The notes below the pieces were generated by a model. The model saw only the letters and a list, made by a program, of their open reading frames with translations. It did not search any database and was not told the origin of the DNA. A DNA stretch of 55,075 nt from the IMG/VR virus record IMGVR_UViG_3300036719_004687, positions 1-55,075 of that record. One strand, written 5' to 3'. Made by a program: the position numbers and the translations under genes. Below, piece by piece: positions 8,726 to 17,400 of the stretch. How positions within the stretch are numbered: the stretch's first letter is position 1; every line of letters begins with the position of its first letter. Source of the stretch: a virus.

Positions 8726-9334
8726 ATGACTAATATAAATTTTCCTAATTTACAAAATATATATAATGCTCATATAGATTTATTATTGGCTAATACTGGA
8801 CTAACAACAAGATGTGATTTTAATTTTGGTACTACTAATACAAACATTTGTCCTAATTGTATATACGATGTTAGTTTAAAAAAATCGTCTGGTAAATATA
8901 AAAATGGTGGTCCTATTCCTTTTACTCTTGGAAAGATATGTCCATATTGCAACGGACTTGGTTCTTATGGCGTTGTCCATACTTCAACAGGATATTTAGC
9001 TGTTATTTGGGATTATAAAAAATGGATAAATCCGCCCCCTCAGATTGATAATCCTAATGGATATATTCAAACTATTTGTCATAAAGATTATTTAGCACAG
9101 ATAAGACAGTGCAAGGATATGACAGTAATTTATAATTCTGTTGGGGCTAATCCTATTTTTCAATTATATGGAGAACCCAACCCCGCTGGATTGGGAGATA
9201 ATAGTTATTTATTTTGTATGTGGAAAAAAATTGGAGTAAATAATTCTGTTCCTGTTACTGTCACACCAACTGTTTCTATGACTCCTACACTTACTCCCAC
9301 TCCTACTGTGACTCCAACCCCATCCATGTTATAA
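8726..9334 (+). CDS. neck-region protein with zinc ribbon and Thr-Pro tail
   Basis: A 202-residue protein in the head-tail joining cluster. Two Cys pairs (CPNC near residue 33 and CPYC near residue 73) form a likely zinc ribbon enclosing a conserved-looking GGPIPFTLGKI segment. The last 30 residues switch to a Thr/Pro/Val repeat (VTPTVSMTPTLTPTPTVTPT). That low-complexity tail resembles the mucin-like protein at 33707-34396 and could be glycosylated or be a flexible exposed arm. The folded part is probably a head-closure or stopper-type protein by position. The gene starts eight bases after its neighbour's stop. The zinc ribbon is clear; the role is inferred. Confidence 0.55.
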   Translation: MTNINFPNLQNIYNAHIDLLLANTGLTTRCDFNFGTTNTNICPNCIYDVSLKKSSGKYKNGGPIPFTLGKICPYCNGLGSYGVVHTSTGYLAVIWDYKKWINPPPQIDNPNGYIQTICHKDYLAQIRQCKDMTVIYNSVGANPIFQLYGEPNPAGLGDNSYLFCMWKKIGVNNSVPVTVTPTVSMTPTLTPTPTVTPTPSML

Positions 9335-9346
9335 TTAAAAGTATTT

Positions 9347-9985
9347 ATGAATATATCTTTAAAAATATTAGAAAGTAATTCTCAAATACAACAAAGTATT
9401 ATGGAAGCTTTATTGCCACAAATTAATGATTATATGAAAGATGCAATAACCACTATTAGAAAAGAGATAGGAACTATTATTAGCAATGCTATTGTTAATA
9501 CTCCAGAATATGAGTCATTAGTATCTGGTAAACTGAAATATGAACTTGGTATACCAGATGCCAATGCTAAAATTGCTGGTTTATTAGATATTTGGACTAA
9601 AAATATATATATAGAATATATGCCTCCTAAAATTATTAGTAGTAAAATTAAAAGTAGTTTTAGCGCTAGTTTAATTAAATCTAGTTTTGATGATGTGTTA
9701 TCTACAGACTTGGCTTATGTAATAGATAATATCTATCAATATAGATTACCATGGCTAGAATGGTTATTATTAGAAGGTAATAAAATTATTGTAAAAAAAC
9801 AAGAAGTAGTAATGGGGCCTAATCCTAGATCTCGTACCGGATTTGCATTAATGAGAGGATCCAATAAAAACTGGAAAGTTCCAGCAGAATTTGCTGGTAC
9901 CATTAGAGATAACTGGATCACTAGAGCCATAGATAATACAGAAGCAGAAATAAATAATCTATTAGAAAGAGCACTACAACAATGA
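9347..9985 (+). CDS. neck/tail completion protein, putative
   Basis: A 212-residue protein of unknown family in the head-tail joining cluster. The first 70 residues are helical (QQSIMEALLPQINDYMKDAI), and residues near 155-190 contain NPRSRTGFALMRG and NWKVPAEFAGTIRDNW, a pattern often seen in phage neck proteins of HK97 gp10 type. It overlaps the next gene by four bases (ATGA), so the two are translationally coupled. The likely place of the product is the neck or top of the tail. No catalytic motif or membrane segment is visible. Confidence 0.5.
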   Translation: MNISLKILESNSQIQQSIMEALLPQINDYMKDAITTIRKEIGTIISNAIVNTPEYESLVSGKLKYELGIPDANAKIAGLLDIWTKNIYIEYMPPKIISSKIKSSFSASLIKSSFDDVLSTDLAYVIDNIYQYRLPWLEWLLLEGNKIIVKKQEVVMGPNPRSRTGFALMRGSNKNWKVPAEFAGTIRDNWITRAIDNTEAEINNLLERALQQ

Positions 9986-10935
9986 GTCCTTGTGAGCATA
10001 ATACAACATTTAAAGGTGTTGATAATATTTCTCAAGATTTATTATTAAATATCTTAGAATCTAATTTTAAAATGTATTTTGACTGGGCCTTTTTACATAT
10101 TGGCGCTTGGTTTGATATAGAGTCACCAGATGAAACACTATATGGAACCAATACTCACTATCAATTATTACCAGTTAATGATCCAGCATTTTTAGACGGA
10201 CAAGTATGGCAAGGAATAAGAAAAGACTGGGTATGGGAAACCGGAGTGGATTACAACAGTACTTCTCCTATAGTGATTAATAGTGTAAAGGTTAATAATT
10301 CAGTAATAAATAAAGCTAATAATTTTATTGTGAATTATCCTTTGGGTAGAATCATATTTAATAGCCCCATTTCTATAACTTCTGATGTGAGTCTTGACTA
10401 TAGTTATAGATTTATACAAACACATAGGGCTAGTGATAGCCCATGGTTTAATATCGTTCAGTACAGCTCATTTAATACATCTAATGAGGATATCCAAAGA
10501 ACAGATGATGGTGAGTGGGCTATAGGAGGTAACCATAGAATACAATTGCCAGCCATAGTAATAGAATCACTACCAAGATCCCGCTCAAGACCTTACGAAA
10601 TTGGTAATAGTTTATTATGGCTAGAGCAAGATTTGGCTTTTTATGTATTAGCCGAAAATAAAAATGATAGAAATAAAATTTTAGATATACTTCGATTGCA
10701 ACAAGATATTACATTACAACTATTTGATACTAATATTTTAGCTCAAAACGATAACTATCCATTAGATTATAATGGAGATATTAAAAATGCAGCTTTAATG
10801 TATCCAGATATTATAGAGACATATCCTTGGAGAAAATGTTTAATTAAAAATATTAGCCTTTTTGAAATTGATTCTCCTAATCCTAATTTTCATCAAGGTA
10901 TGGCACGAGCTACTGTGGAAGTAATTTCAACATGA
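9982..10935 (+). CDS. tail completion/terminator-type protein, putative
   Basis: A 317-residue protein directly before the tail tube gene. It is rich in Asp, Asn, Trp and Tyr and mostly beta-strand, with an early DWAFLHIGAWFDI segment, a central strand and turn section (VNYPLGRIIFNSPI) and a C-terminal half that ends in ARATVEVIS. The position fits a tail terminator or tail-tube capping protein, although it is longer than typical terminators (about 130-200 residues). It is coupled to the previous gene by an ATGA overlap. An 88-base gap follows. I do not recognise the family, and the role is positional. Confidence 0.45.
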   Translation: MSPCEHNTTFKGVDNISQDLLLNILESNFKMYFDWAFLHIGAWFDIESPDETLYGTNTHYQLLPVNDPAFLDGQVWQGIRKDWVWETGVDYNSTSPIVINSVKVNNSVINKANNFIVNYPLGRIIFNSPISITSDVSLDYSYRFIQTHRASDSPWFNIVQYSSFNTSNEDIQRTDDGEWAIGGNHRIQLPAIVIESLPRSRSRPYEIGNSLLWLEQDLAFYVLAENKNDRNKILDILRLQQDITLQLFDTNILAQNDNYPLDYNGDIKNAALMYPDIIETYPWRKCLIKNISLFEIDSPNPNFHQGMARATVEVIST

Positions 10936-11023
10936 TTTTAATATTTATGTGTATCTATACAGAGAAGAAGAGTATTTAATTCGCTTTCCTCATTACAATA
11001 CAATACTATAGTGGAGATTAATT

Positions 11024-12139
11024 ATGGCCAATAATCGTATTTACTATGCAATTCAACAGGTTGTACTCGGTCAAGCTGCTGGAACACTTAACACAGATAA
11101 GTTACCAGTTCACGGCCTTCAAACTGTTGGTATCACAACCAACTTTAATCTAGAACAAGTATTCGAAATGGGTCAGTTGGCCATTTATCAAAACGTTGAA
11201 AACGTACCCGACGTTGAAGTAACACTAAATAAAGTTCTTGATGGCTATCCTCTTATTTATGTACTAGCTACTGAAAAGGGTTCTAGTGTTGCTACTGGTT
11301 TAACTGCTGTTAATCCCACAATCCCAGGTCGCCAAAATGCTCGTTGTGATATGCAACTTGCTATTTTCAGCGACACCAACGTTAGTTCCAGCGGCAGTTC
11401 ATTTAGTGCTGTAACCTGCTCTGGTATGTATGTTAGTAGTGTTAGCTATACATTCCCAGTTGATGGTAATTTCACAGAAGACGTTACACTTGTTGGTAAC
11501 AATAAGGTTTGGGCTGGTACTCAGACTGGTGCATTTAATGGAAATGATGATGCTCCACTATCAACAACTGGCGTTGGCCGTAGACAGTATCTAAATATGG
11601 GTACTTCTCGCTTCCCAAGTCAAATCCCTGGTATTACAGTTGGTGGTGTAAACGCACTAATCGGTAATGGTAGTGGACACGCTGCACATTTCCAAAATAT
11701 CACAGTAAGCTGTGATTTTGGTCGTGAAGCTATTCAAGAACTTGGCACATTAGCTCCTTACCATCGTTATGTTACATTCCCAGTAGAAGTAACAAGTGAA
11801 TTTGAAGTTGTAGCAGTTAGTGGTGATATGATCAACGCTACAGAAAGTGGTTACTATAGTGGTTTAACTGGTAATACAGTTGCTACACCTAGTGATACTG
11901 GTTGTATTGCTCGTCATAATCTACTTGACCAGACCATCTTCCTTGAAACTTGCGAAGGCACAAGAATTTATCTTGGCACCAAGAATAAGCTTACTAGTGT
12001 TAATTACACTGGTGGTGACACTGGTGGTGGTAATGTTAGTGTAACATATAGTTACTCAACATTCAACGACTTCGTAGTTGCCCATAGTGGTGGTAATTTC
12101 TATAGTCAGTTGGCAAATAGTACCTATACCCCAGCCTAG
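11024..12139 (+). CDS. major tail tube protein
   Basis: A 371-residue, beta-rich protein in the tail tube position, between neck genes and the tape measure cluster. It has the even Gly/Val/Thr/Ser composition of tube proteins, a start typical of them (MANNRIYYAIQQVVLGQAAG) and strand pairs such as GMYVSSVSYTFPVDGNFTED, which match the tube fold's repeated beta-sandwich contacts. A GTGGAG ribosome-binding sequence lies ahead of the ATG. Codons are shifted towards C-ending forms, as in the capsid gene, fitting hundreds of copies per virion. No sheath gene lies next to it, which argues for a non-contractile tail. At 371 residues it probably carries an extra surface domain. Confidence 0.75.
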   Translation: MANNRIYYAIQQVVLGQAAGTLNTDKLPVHGLQTVGITTNFNLEQVFEMGQLAIYQNVENVPDVEVTLNKVLDGYPLIYVLATEKGSSVATGLTAVNPTIPGRQNARCDMQLAIFSDTNVSSSGSSFSAVTCSGMYVSSVSYTFPVDGNFTEDVTLVGNNKVWAGTQTGAFNGNDDAPLSTTGVGRRQYLNMGTSRFPSQIPGITVGGVNALIGNGSGHAAHFQNITVSCDFGREAIQELGTLAPYHRYVTFPVEVTSEFEVVAVSGDMINATESGYYSGLTGNTVATPSDTGCIARHNLLDQTIFLETCEGTRIYLGTKNKLTSVNYTGGDTGGGNVSVTYSYSTFNDFVVAHSGGNFYSQLANSTYTPA

Positions 12140-12156
12140 TAATATTACTAGGTTGG
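12131..12156 (+). other. perfect hairpin over the tail tube stop codon
   Basis: An 18-base perfect palindrome, CCTAGTAATATTACTAGG (12135-12152), contains the TAG stop of the tail tube gene and is extended by four more pairs on each side (one G-T). The RNA would form an 11-bp stem with a 4-base loop. No T run follows, so it is not a classical terminator. It may protect the 3' end of an abundant mRNA or mark an RNA processing site. Confidence 0.6.
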
Positions 12157-12189
12157 TTACGATCAAGACAATGGATTTTTATAAGGATT

Positions 12190-13242
12190 ATGGACCAAAG
12201 AACGTTAGGGATTTATTTATCTAGGATATTATCTGGTTTTTATATTTTTCTCTGTGGTGGAGAGAAATATAAACTTATTTATCCAGATATGAATATTAAA
12301 TATGAAGCAGAATTATATGCTCAGGAAGAATATGAAAATAATAAATTTAATGATTGGATTCATGACGATACTATTGTTGATACCCTAGTTAGTATGGGGG
12401 TTTGGAATTATAATGGAGATGATAATCTAAAAAATTTAGAAAAACAAATAGAAGATTTAAAAGTAGACTTATATAAAAATGTATTGAATCCTAATAATAT
12501 TAAAACTTTAAGGCGCACACTCAATAATACTAAAGCAGCATATAATAGAGCTTATGAGATAAGACATTCATTAGATCAATATACTCCATCAGGATATAGT
12601 CAAACTCTTAAAAATCAGTATATTTTAATGTATAGTATATATACTAAAAATAATATATTATTATTTAATAATATTGACGATATAGACTTTAATTTATTAA
12701 ATCGTATATCTACTACTGTTGCAGAAAATACTATAGATATTAATATTTTTAGACAACTCGCTAGAAGCGATATATGGAAAAATTATTGGTCTGCAAATAG
12801 TGATAATTTATTTTATAAACCTACAATTGGTTGGACGGATGAGCAAAAAACCTTAGTTGTTTTAACTAAAATGTATGATAGTGCATATCAGCATCCTGAT
12901 TGTCCTCCAGATAAAGTGTTTGAAGACGATGATATGTTTGATGGATGGATGATTTTTCAACGACGGGAAAATGAAAAAACTAAAAATAAAAATAGAACAG
13001 AAAAACTTTTAGAGGGTAAAAAATTAGATAAAGCTGGAGAAATATTTGTAATGGCTAATTCCCAAGAAGAAGCACAAAACATATATGACTTGAACGATCA
13101 TACATCTCGACATATTATAAAGGAAAGACATATAACAATACAAAAAAATACAGAAGCTATTCAAGATTCTAGTTTGCCAGACGTACAAAGACAAATTGTT
13201 GTTCAAACAAATGATCAATTTAAAAATTCTAGGAAAAAATAA
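12190..13242 (+). CDS. tail protein of unknown function ahead of the tape measure
   Basis: A 350-residue protein that I do not recognise. It is acidic and Asn/Asp-rich, largely helical, with a coiled coil near residues 70-115 (LKNLEKQIEDLKVDL) and a conserved-looking TIGWTDEQKTLVVLTKMYDS near residue 217. The C-terminal 100 residues are charged and probably flexible. It begins the three-gene set between tail tube and tape measure, where tail assembly chaperones usually lie. The next gene starts two bases after this stop, in the -1 frame. A large chaperone-type or tail-associated protein is possible. Confidence 0.55.
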   Translation: MDQRTLGIYLSRILSGFYIFLCGGEKYKLIYPDMNIKYEAELYAQEEYENNKFNDWIHDDTIVDTLVSMGVWNYNGDDNLKNLEKQIEDLKVDLYKNVLNPNNIKTLRRTLNNTKAAYNRAYEIRHSLDQYTPSGYSQTLKNQYILMYSIYTKNNILLFNNIDDIDFNLLNRISTTVAENTIDINIFRQLARSDIWKNYWSANSDNLFYKPTIGWTDEQKTLVVLTKMYDSAYQHPDCPPDKVFEDDDMFDGWMIFQRRENEKTKNKNRTEKLLEGKKLDKAGEIFVMANSQEEAQNIYDLNDHTSRHIIKERHITIQKNTEAIQDSSLPDVQRQIVVQTNDQFKNSRKK

Positions 13243-13244
13243 TT

Positions 13245-13523
13245 ATGGAAAATCAAGAAAAAAATATTTTAACAAAAAGATTTCAAACTACAATGATAGG
13301 TTCTTTATTTGAATTTGAAAAAATGTTTGGATATTTATGGGGACACACTAAAGAAGAAGAGGATCTCACCGATAATGAACTTGAATTTTTAGATAAATGG
13401 GATAGTGTGAGAAATCAAATATTAAACAACGGAAATAACCAATTGCGTAAAGCTATTGCAGACTTAGATAAGGCTAAAGGTAACATTAGATATAATTATT
13501 ATTTTCATAAAAGAGAGGACTAA
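13245..13523 (+). CDS. small tail protein, chaperone position
   Basis: A 92-residue, charged and mainly helical protein (KRFQTTMIGSLFEFEKMFGY, then a Glu-rich stretch EEEDLTDNELEFLDKW). The gene lies between the 350-residue protein and the 292-residue protein with two-base spacers on either side. The set of small genes ahead of the tape measure usually includes tail assembly chaperones that coat the tape measure protein before tube polymerisation. No domain is recognised. Confidence 0.5.
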   Translation: MENQEKNILTKRFQTTMIGSLFEFEKMFGYLWGHTKEEEDLTDNELEFLDKWDSVRNQILNNGNNQLRKAIADLDKAKGNIRYNYYFHKRED

Positions 13524-13525
13524 AT

Positions 13526-14404
13526 ATGAAGACTAGAACTTTTAAGGCTTTTGTTGATGGCAAAGAACGAGAAATGTTTGTTCGATCTCCTTCTTTACAG
13601 GATCAGAGAGAGGCTACCAAAGTATATAACCAAGCATTTACAGAAGCTTTAAAGTCTAAGGCTGTGGTTAGAGCTAAATTAGACGATCTATTAGTGGAAC
13701 AGGGTTTATGGGATGGTATCAAACAGGCTAAATTTACAGAATTACAAGCTGAAATTCTTGAAGGTGAACGTAAGTTAGCAAAAGGTGGTATTTCTTTAAC
13801 AGAAGCTAAGAATTTGGCCCTTAAGATGAGAAAAACCAGAGAAGACCTAAGAGAACTTATTTCTGTTAAGACCAATCTAGACACCCACACTGCTGAAGGC
13901 CAGGCAGATAATGCTAGATTTAACTATTTAGTTTCAGCATGTACGGTGTATAATGATACTAAAGAGCAATATTTTAAGAGTTATGAGGAGTACAACAATA
14001 GAGCCACAGACCCTGTTTCTATTCTTGCTGCTCAAAATTTGGCTAATATGCTATATGGTTTGGATAATGATTATGAAGATAAATTGCCAGAAAATAAGTT
14101 TTTAAAGCAATATAAATTTGTTGATGATAAACTAAGATTAATTAATAAAGAAGGTAAATTAGTAGACGAAAATGGTAAACTTATTGATCAGAATGGTAGA
14201 TATATAAATGAAAAAGGAGAATTTGTTGATAAAGATGGTAATTTGGTTGATCAACAAGGAGACTACATTGTAGAATTTAGTCCATTCTTGGACGATGACG
14301 GTAAACCAATTATTGTAGAAGATAAGAAGTCAGAAATTACTGCTACTAAGGAAGAGGAAGTCGATGATTCAATCAAACCAACAGAAGAGACTAAAGCTTC
14401 ATAG
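13526..14404 (+). CDS. tail assembly protein with heptad G-repeats, chaperone position
   Basis: A 292-residue protein directly before the tape measure gene. Residues 1-180 are helical, with a Lys/Glu/Leu-rich coiled section. Residues 205-248 hold six tandem 7-residue repeats of the form [N/D]xxGxxV/I (for example NKEGKLV, DENGKLI, DQNGRYI). The C-terminal 40 residues are acidic. The opening FKAFVDGKEREMFVRSPSLQDQREA is a pattern seen in phage tail chaperone-like proteins. Position suggests a chaperone or a protein that loads the giant tape measure. The repeat could be a small beta-solenoid or a flexible spacer. A ribosome-binding sequence (AGAGGA) precedes the ATG. Confidence 0.5.
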   Translation: MKTRTFKAFVDGKEREMFVRSPSLQDQREATKVYNQAFTEALKSKAVVRAKLDDLLVEQGLWDGIKQAKFTELQAEILEGERKLAKGGISLTEAKNLALKMRKTREDLRELISVKTNLDTHTAEGQADNARFNYLVSACTVYNDTKEQYFKSYEEYNNRATDPVSILAAQNLANMLYGLDNDYEDKLPENKFLKQYKFVDDKLRLINKEGKLVDENGKLIDQNGRYINEKGEFVDKDGNLVDQQGDYIVEFSPFLDDDGKPIIVEDKKSEITATKEEEVDDSIKPTEETKAS

Positions 14405-14438
14405 TAGTATTGCGTTTATTTATTGTAATCTATCAATT

Positions 14439-14475
14439 ATCCTCACACTACCTAGTTGGTACTGTGGGGATTTTT
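14439..14475 (+). terminator. rho-independent terminator before the tape measure gene
   Basis: A 9-bp outer stem (14439-14447 with 14463-14471, one wobble) encloses a further 4-bp TACC/GGTA stem and a 5-base loop, followed by TTTTT at 14471-14475. It lies 22 bases before the tape measure ATG with no clear promoter after it. It probably acts as a partial terminator that lowers tape measure transcription relative to tube and chaperone genes. Confidence 0.8.
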
Positions 14476-14497
14476 GTTTAATAGGATATAAATAATA

Positions 14498-17400
14498 ATG
14501 GCTAAAGGTTTTAATCTAACAGCACAAATTAATTTGCAGGGACCATCTAATCTTAAACCTATAGTTGCTGACATTAAAAGGCAATTAGGTACAGTATCGT
14601 CTAATGTAAAAATTAATTTAGATGCAAAATCTGCTAAGGCTGTTGATAATGTTACTAGTAGATTACAAGCAATGAACGCTGTATTAGTACAAGCTAAACA
14701 AAATACAGATTCTTTAAGTGCTTCTTTAAGAAATCTCTCGTCATCGTTAGGAACGGTACAATCTGCTGGATCTAAGACGTCTTCTGCTATGAATAATACT
14801 GCTGTAAATGCTAAAAACGTAGCTAAAAATCTAAAAGTTGCCACGACTGAAATGGAAGAATTTGGTAAGCAATCAGCATTAGCTATTAGAAGATTTGCTG
14901 CATTTAGTATTGTGACTAGTGGAATATATGGTTTAATCAACGCTATTAATTCTGGTTTCAAAGCTTTTATTAACTTTGATAAAGAACTTATCAAGCTACA
15001 ACAGGTTACAGGTAAAGGTGCCACTGGTATAGCCCTATTAGAAAAAAGTATAACTAGTTTAGCCACATCTCTTGGTGTTAGTAGTGAGAGTTTAATCTCT
15101 GTTGCTAGTACATTAGCCCAAGCTGGTTTAAGTGCAGAAGATACCAGAATAGCACTAGCAGCATTAGCTAAAACCGAACTTGCTCCATCATTCGATAATT
15201 TAACAGATACAACAGAAGGAGCCATTGCTGCATTGAGACAATTTGAATTACAGGCCGGTGAACTAGAAGGGGCTTTAGGTTCTATCAATGCTGTAGCGGC
15301 TGCGTTTGCTGTTGAATCTAAAGATATAATTTCTGCTATTCAGCGTACTGGTGGTGTGTTTGCCGCTGCTAGTAAAGGAGTTAGTGAAGGAACAGATGCT
15401 CTTAATGAATTCGTCGCTATTTTTACAAGTGTTCGTCAAACTACGCGTGAAAGCGCTGAAACTATTGCTACTGGATTAAGAACTATTTTTACTAGAATAC
15501 AAAGAGCTAGAACTATAGATCAGCTTAAACAATTTGGTGTTGAATTAACAGATTTAGAAGGTAAATTCGTTGGACCATATGAGGCTATTAAAAGACTTAG
15601 TGAAGGATTAAGAGGACTTGATCCACGAGACTTAAGATTTAGTCAAATCGTAGAAGAACTTGGTGGTTTCCGACAGATTGGTAAGGTTATTCCATTAATT
15701 CAACAGTTCGCAGTTGCTCAAGAAGCATTAAAAGTGGCTCAAAAAGGACAGGGTAGTTTAGCAGAAGCTCAAGTTGTGGCACAAAAAAGTTTAGCTAATC
15801 AAATTGCTAAAGTTAGGGAGCAATTTCTGGCCTTAATTAGAGATGTTGGTAAGAGTTCTGCTTTTCAAGGAATGTTTCAAATAGTAACAGGACTAACCAG
15901 CGGTTTAATTAGTTTAGCAGGAGCATTTAAGCCCATATTACCTATATTAGCTATCATGGGAACAGTCAAGGGTATTAAAGCTATAGGTGAATTTGGCAGT
16001 GGGTTTGTTGGAGGTCTTAAAAAGGGTGGTGGTGCTGGTAATGTTGGTTCTAATATCGGTGGCTCGATTAGTGGTGCCAAAGACAAAGAAAAAGCAGACG
16101 CTACCAATAGAGCCTCTAAGGTCATTCAAGATAATACTAATGCTATTCAAACATTAACTAGTGCTATAAATAAATTAACATCAGCAGTTAGTTCTAAAAC
16201 ATCAGGAAGTACCACTCTTAATAGTGGTGGTATTGTAAAATTTGCTACGGGTGGTGTTGTCCCAGGAAGCGGAAATAGAGACACCGTCCCTGCTTTACTT
16301 ACTCCCGGTGAATTTGTTATACGTAAAAAAGCTGTAGAAACTATTGGTGCTGGTAATTTGCATAAAATGAATAAATATGCACTTGGAGGAAAAGTAGAAC
16401 TCAGTGGTCAACAACTAAAAGCCACCTATAAATCATTATCTGATATAGTAAATAATAAAGAAAAATATACAGCAAATGTAGTACCAGTACCTATTGATGA
16501 TATCTCTGTTATCAAAGATATGAAAAAACGTAAGGATAAATATCCTTCTATGCCTCAATGGAAAAATTTTGAAGTGTCTGTAGGTAAAAAATATGGATTG
16601 CCTACCGCTGGTGGGAATAAATTCTTAGATTATCCAAGTAAACCTGGAGAAGCTAAGTTTTTACGTCCAGATCAAGGATATGGTAATGATCCTGAAACTG
16701 GATTTATTAAAGGTAACAATAATGAAACCATGTTGGCTAAACTTATAGGTGCTGGTTTATACCGTCCTAATAGAAAGATTTATACATATTATCCTAAAAG
16801 CTTAAGTAAATTTAATCAATTTGCTATTGGCGGTTTGGTTCAAAAGTTTGCTGGTGGAGGTAAGGCGCTAGGTGCTAGAAGTAAATTTAAAGAACTTACT
16901 TCAGAAGAAATGGATCAACTAAGTACTCAAGAATTAATTCAGTATGGCAAAGATTTAGCACAAGATATTTTTACTACTGGTGGCGCTGGTATGGCAGTTG
17001 GACATGAGTTTATAGAGGTTCCAAAAGAAAAAATTATTCCAGAACTAGACCAATATCTCACATCATATATTGGTAAAAGAGGATTTTGGAAAGAAAAAAT
17101 AGCTCGTTTTGGTCAACCAGCAAAAATTACTAAAAATAATGATGTTTCTAATAGACAAAATGCATTAGAATCTCAAGTTGCTAGACAGTCAGACGAAGTA
17201 GCAGCAAGAGAACAAAACTGGACAGCAATCAAAGCCGGATCTGCTATAGACAATTATTTATTACAATCTTTACAAGATCCAATATTAACAGACTATAAAA
17301 CTGTTAGAGGTAGTGGTTCTTTAGATAAAGCATTTCATAATACCAGACTACGCCAAGCAGTTAATAAAGCTCTTGAGAATTACGATGATTTTGATTACTC

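Noticed and set aside
11024-12139. Tail sheath protein
   Set aside because: It is too short and of tube type; no second large sheath gene lies nearby.
14452-15288. 278-codon minus-strand frame opposite the tape measure start
   Set aside because: It is antisense to a well-supported core domain, has tape-measure-driven composition and no ribosome-binding sequence.
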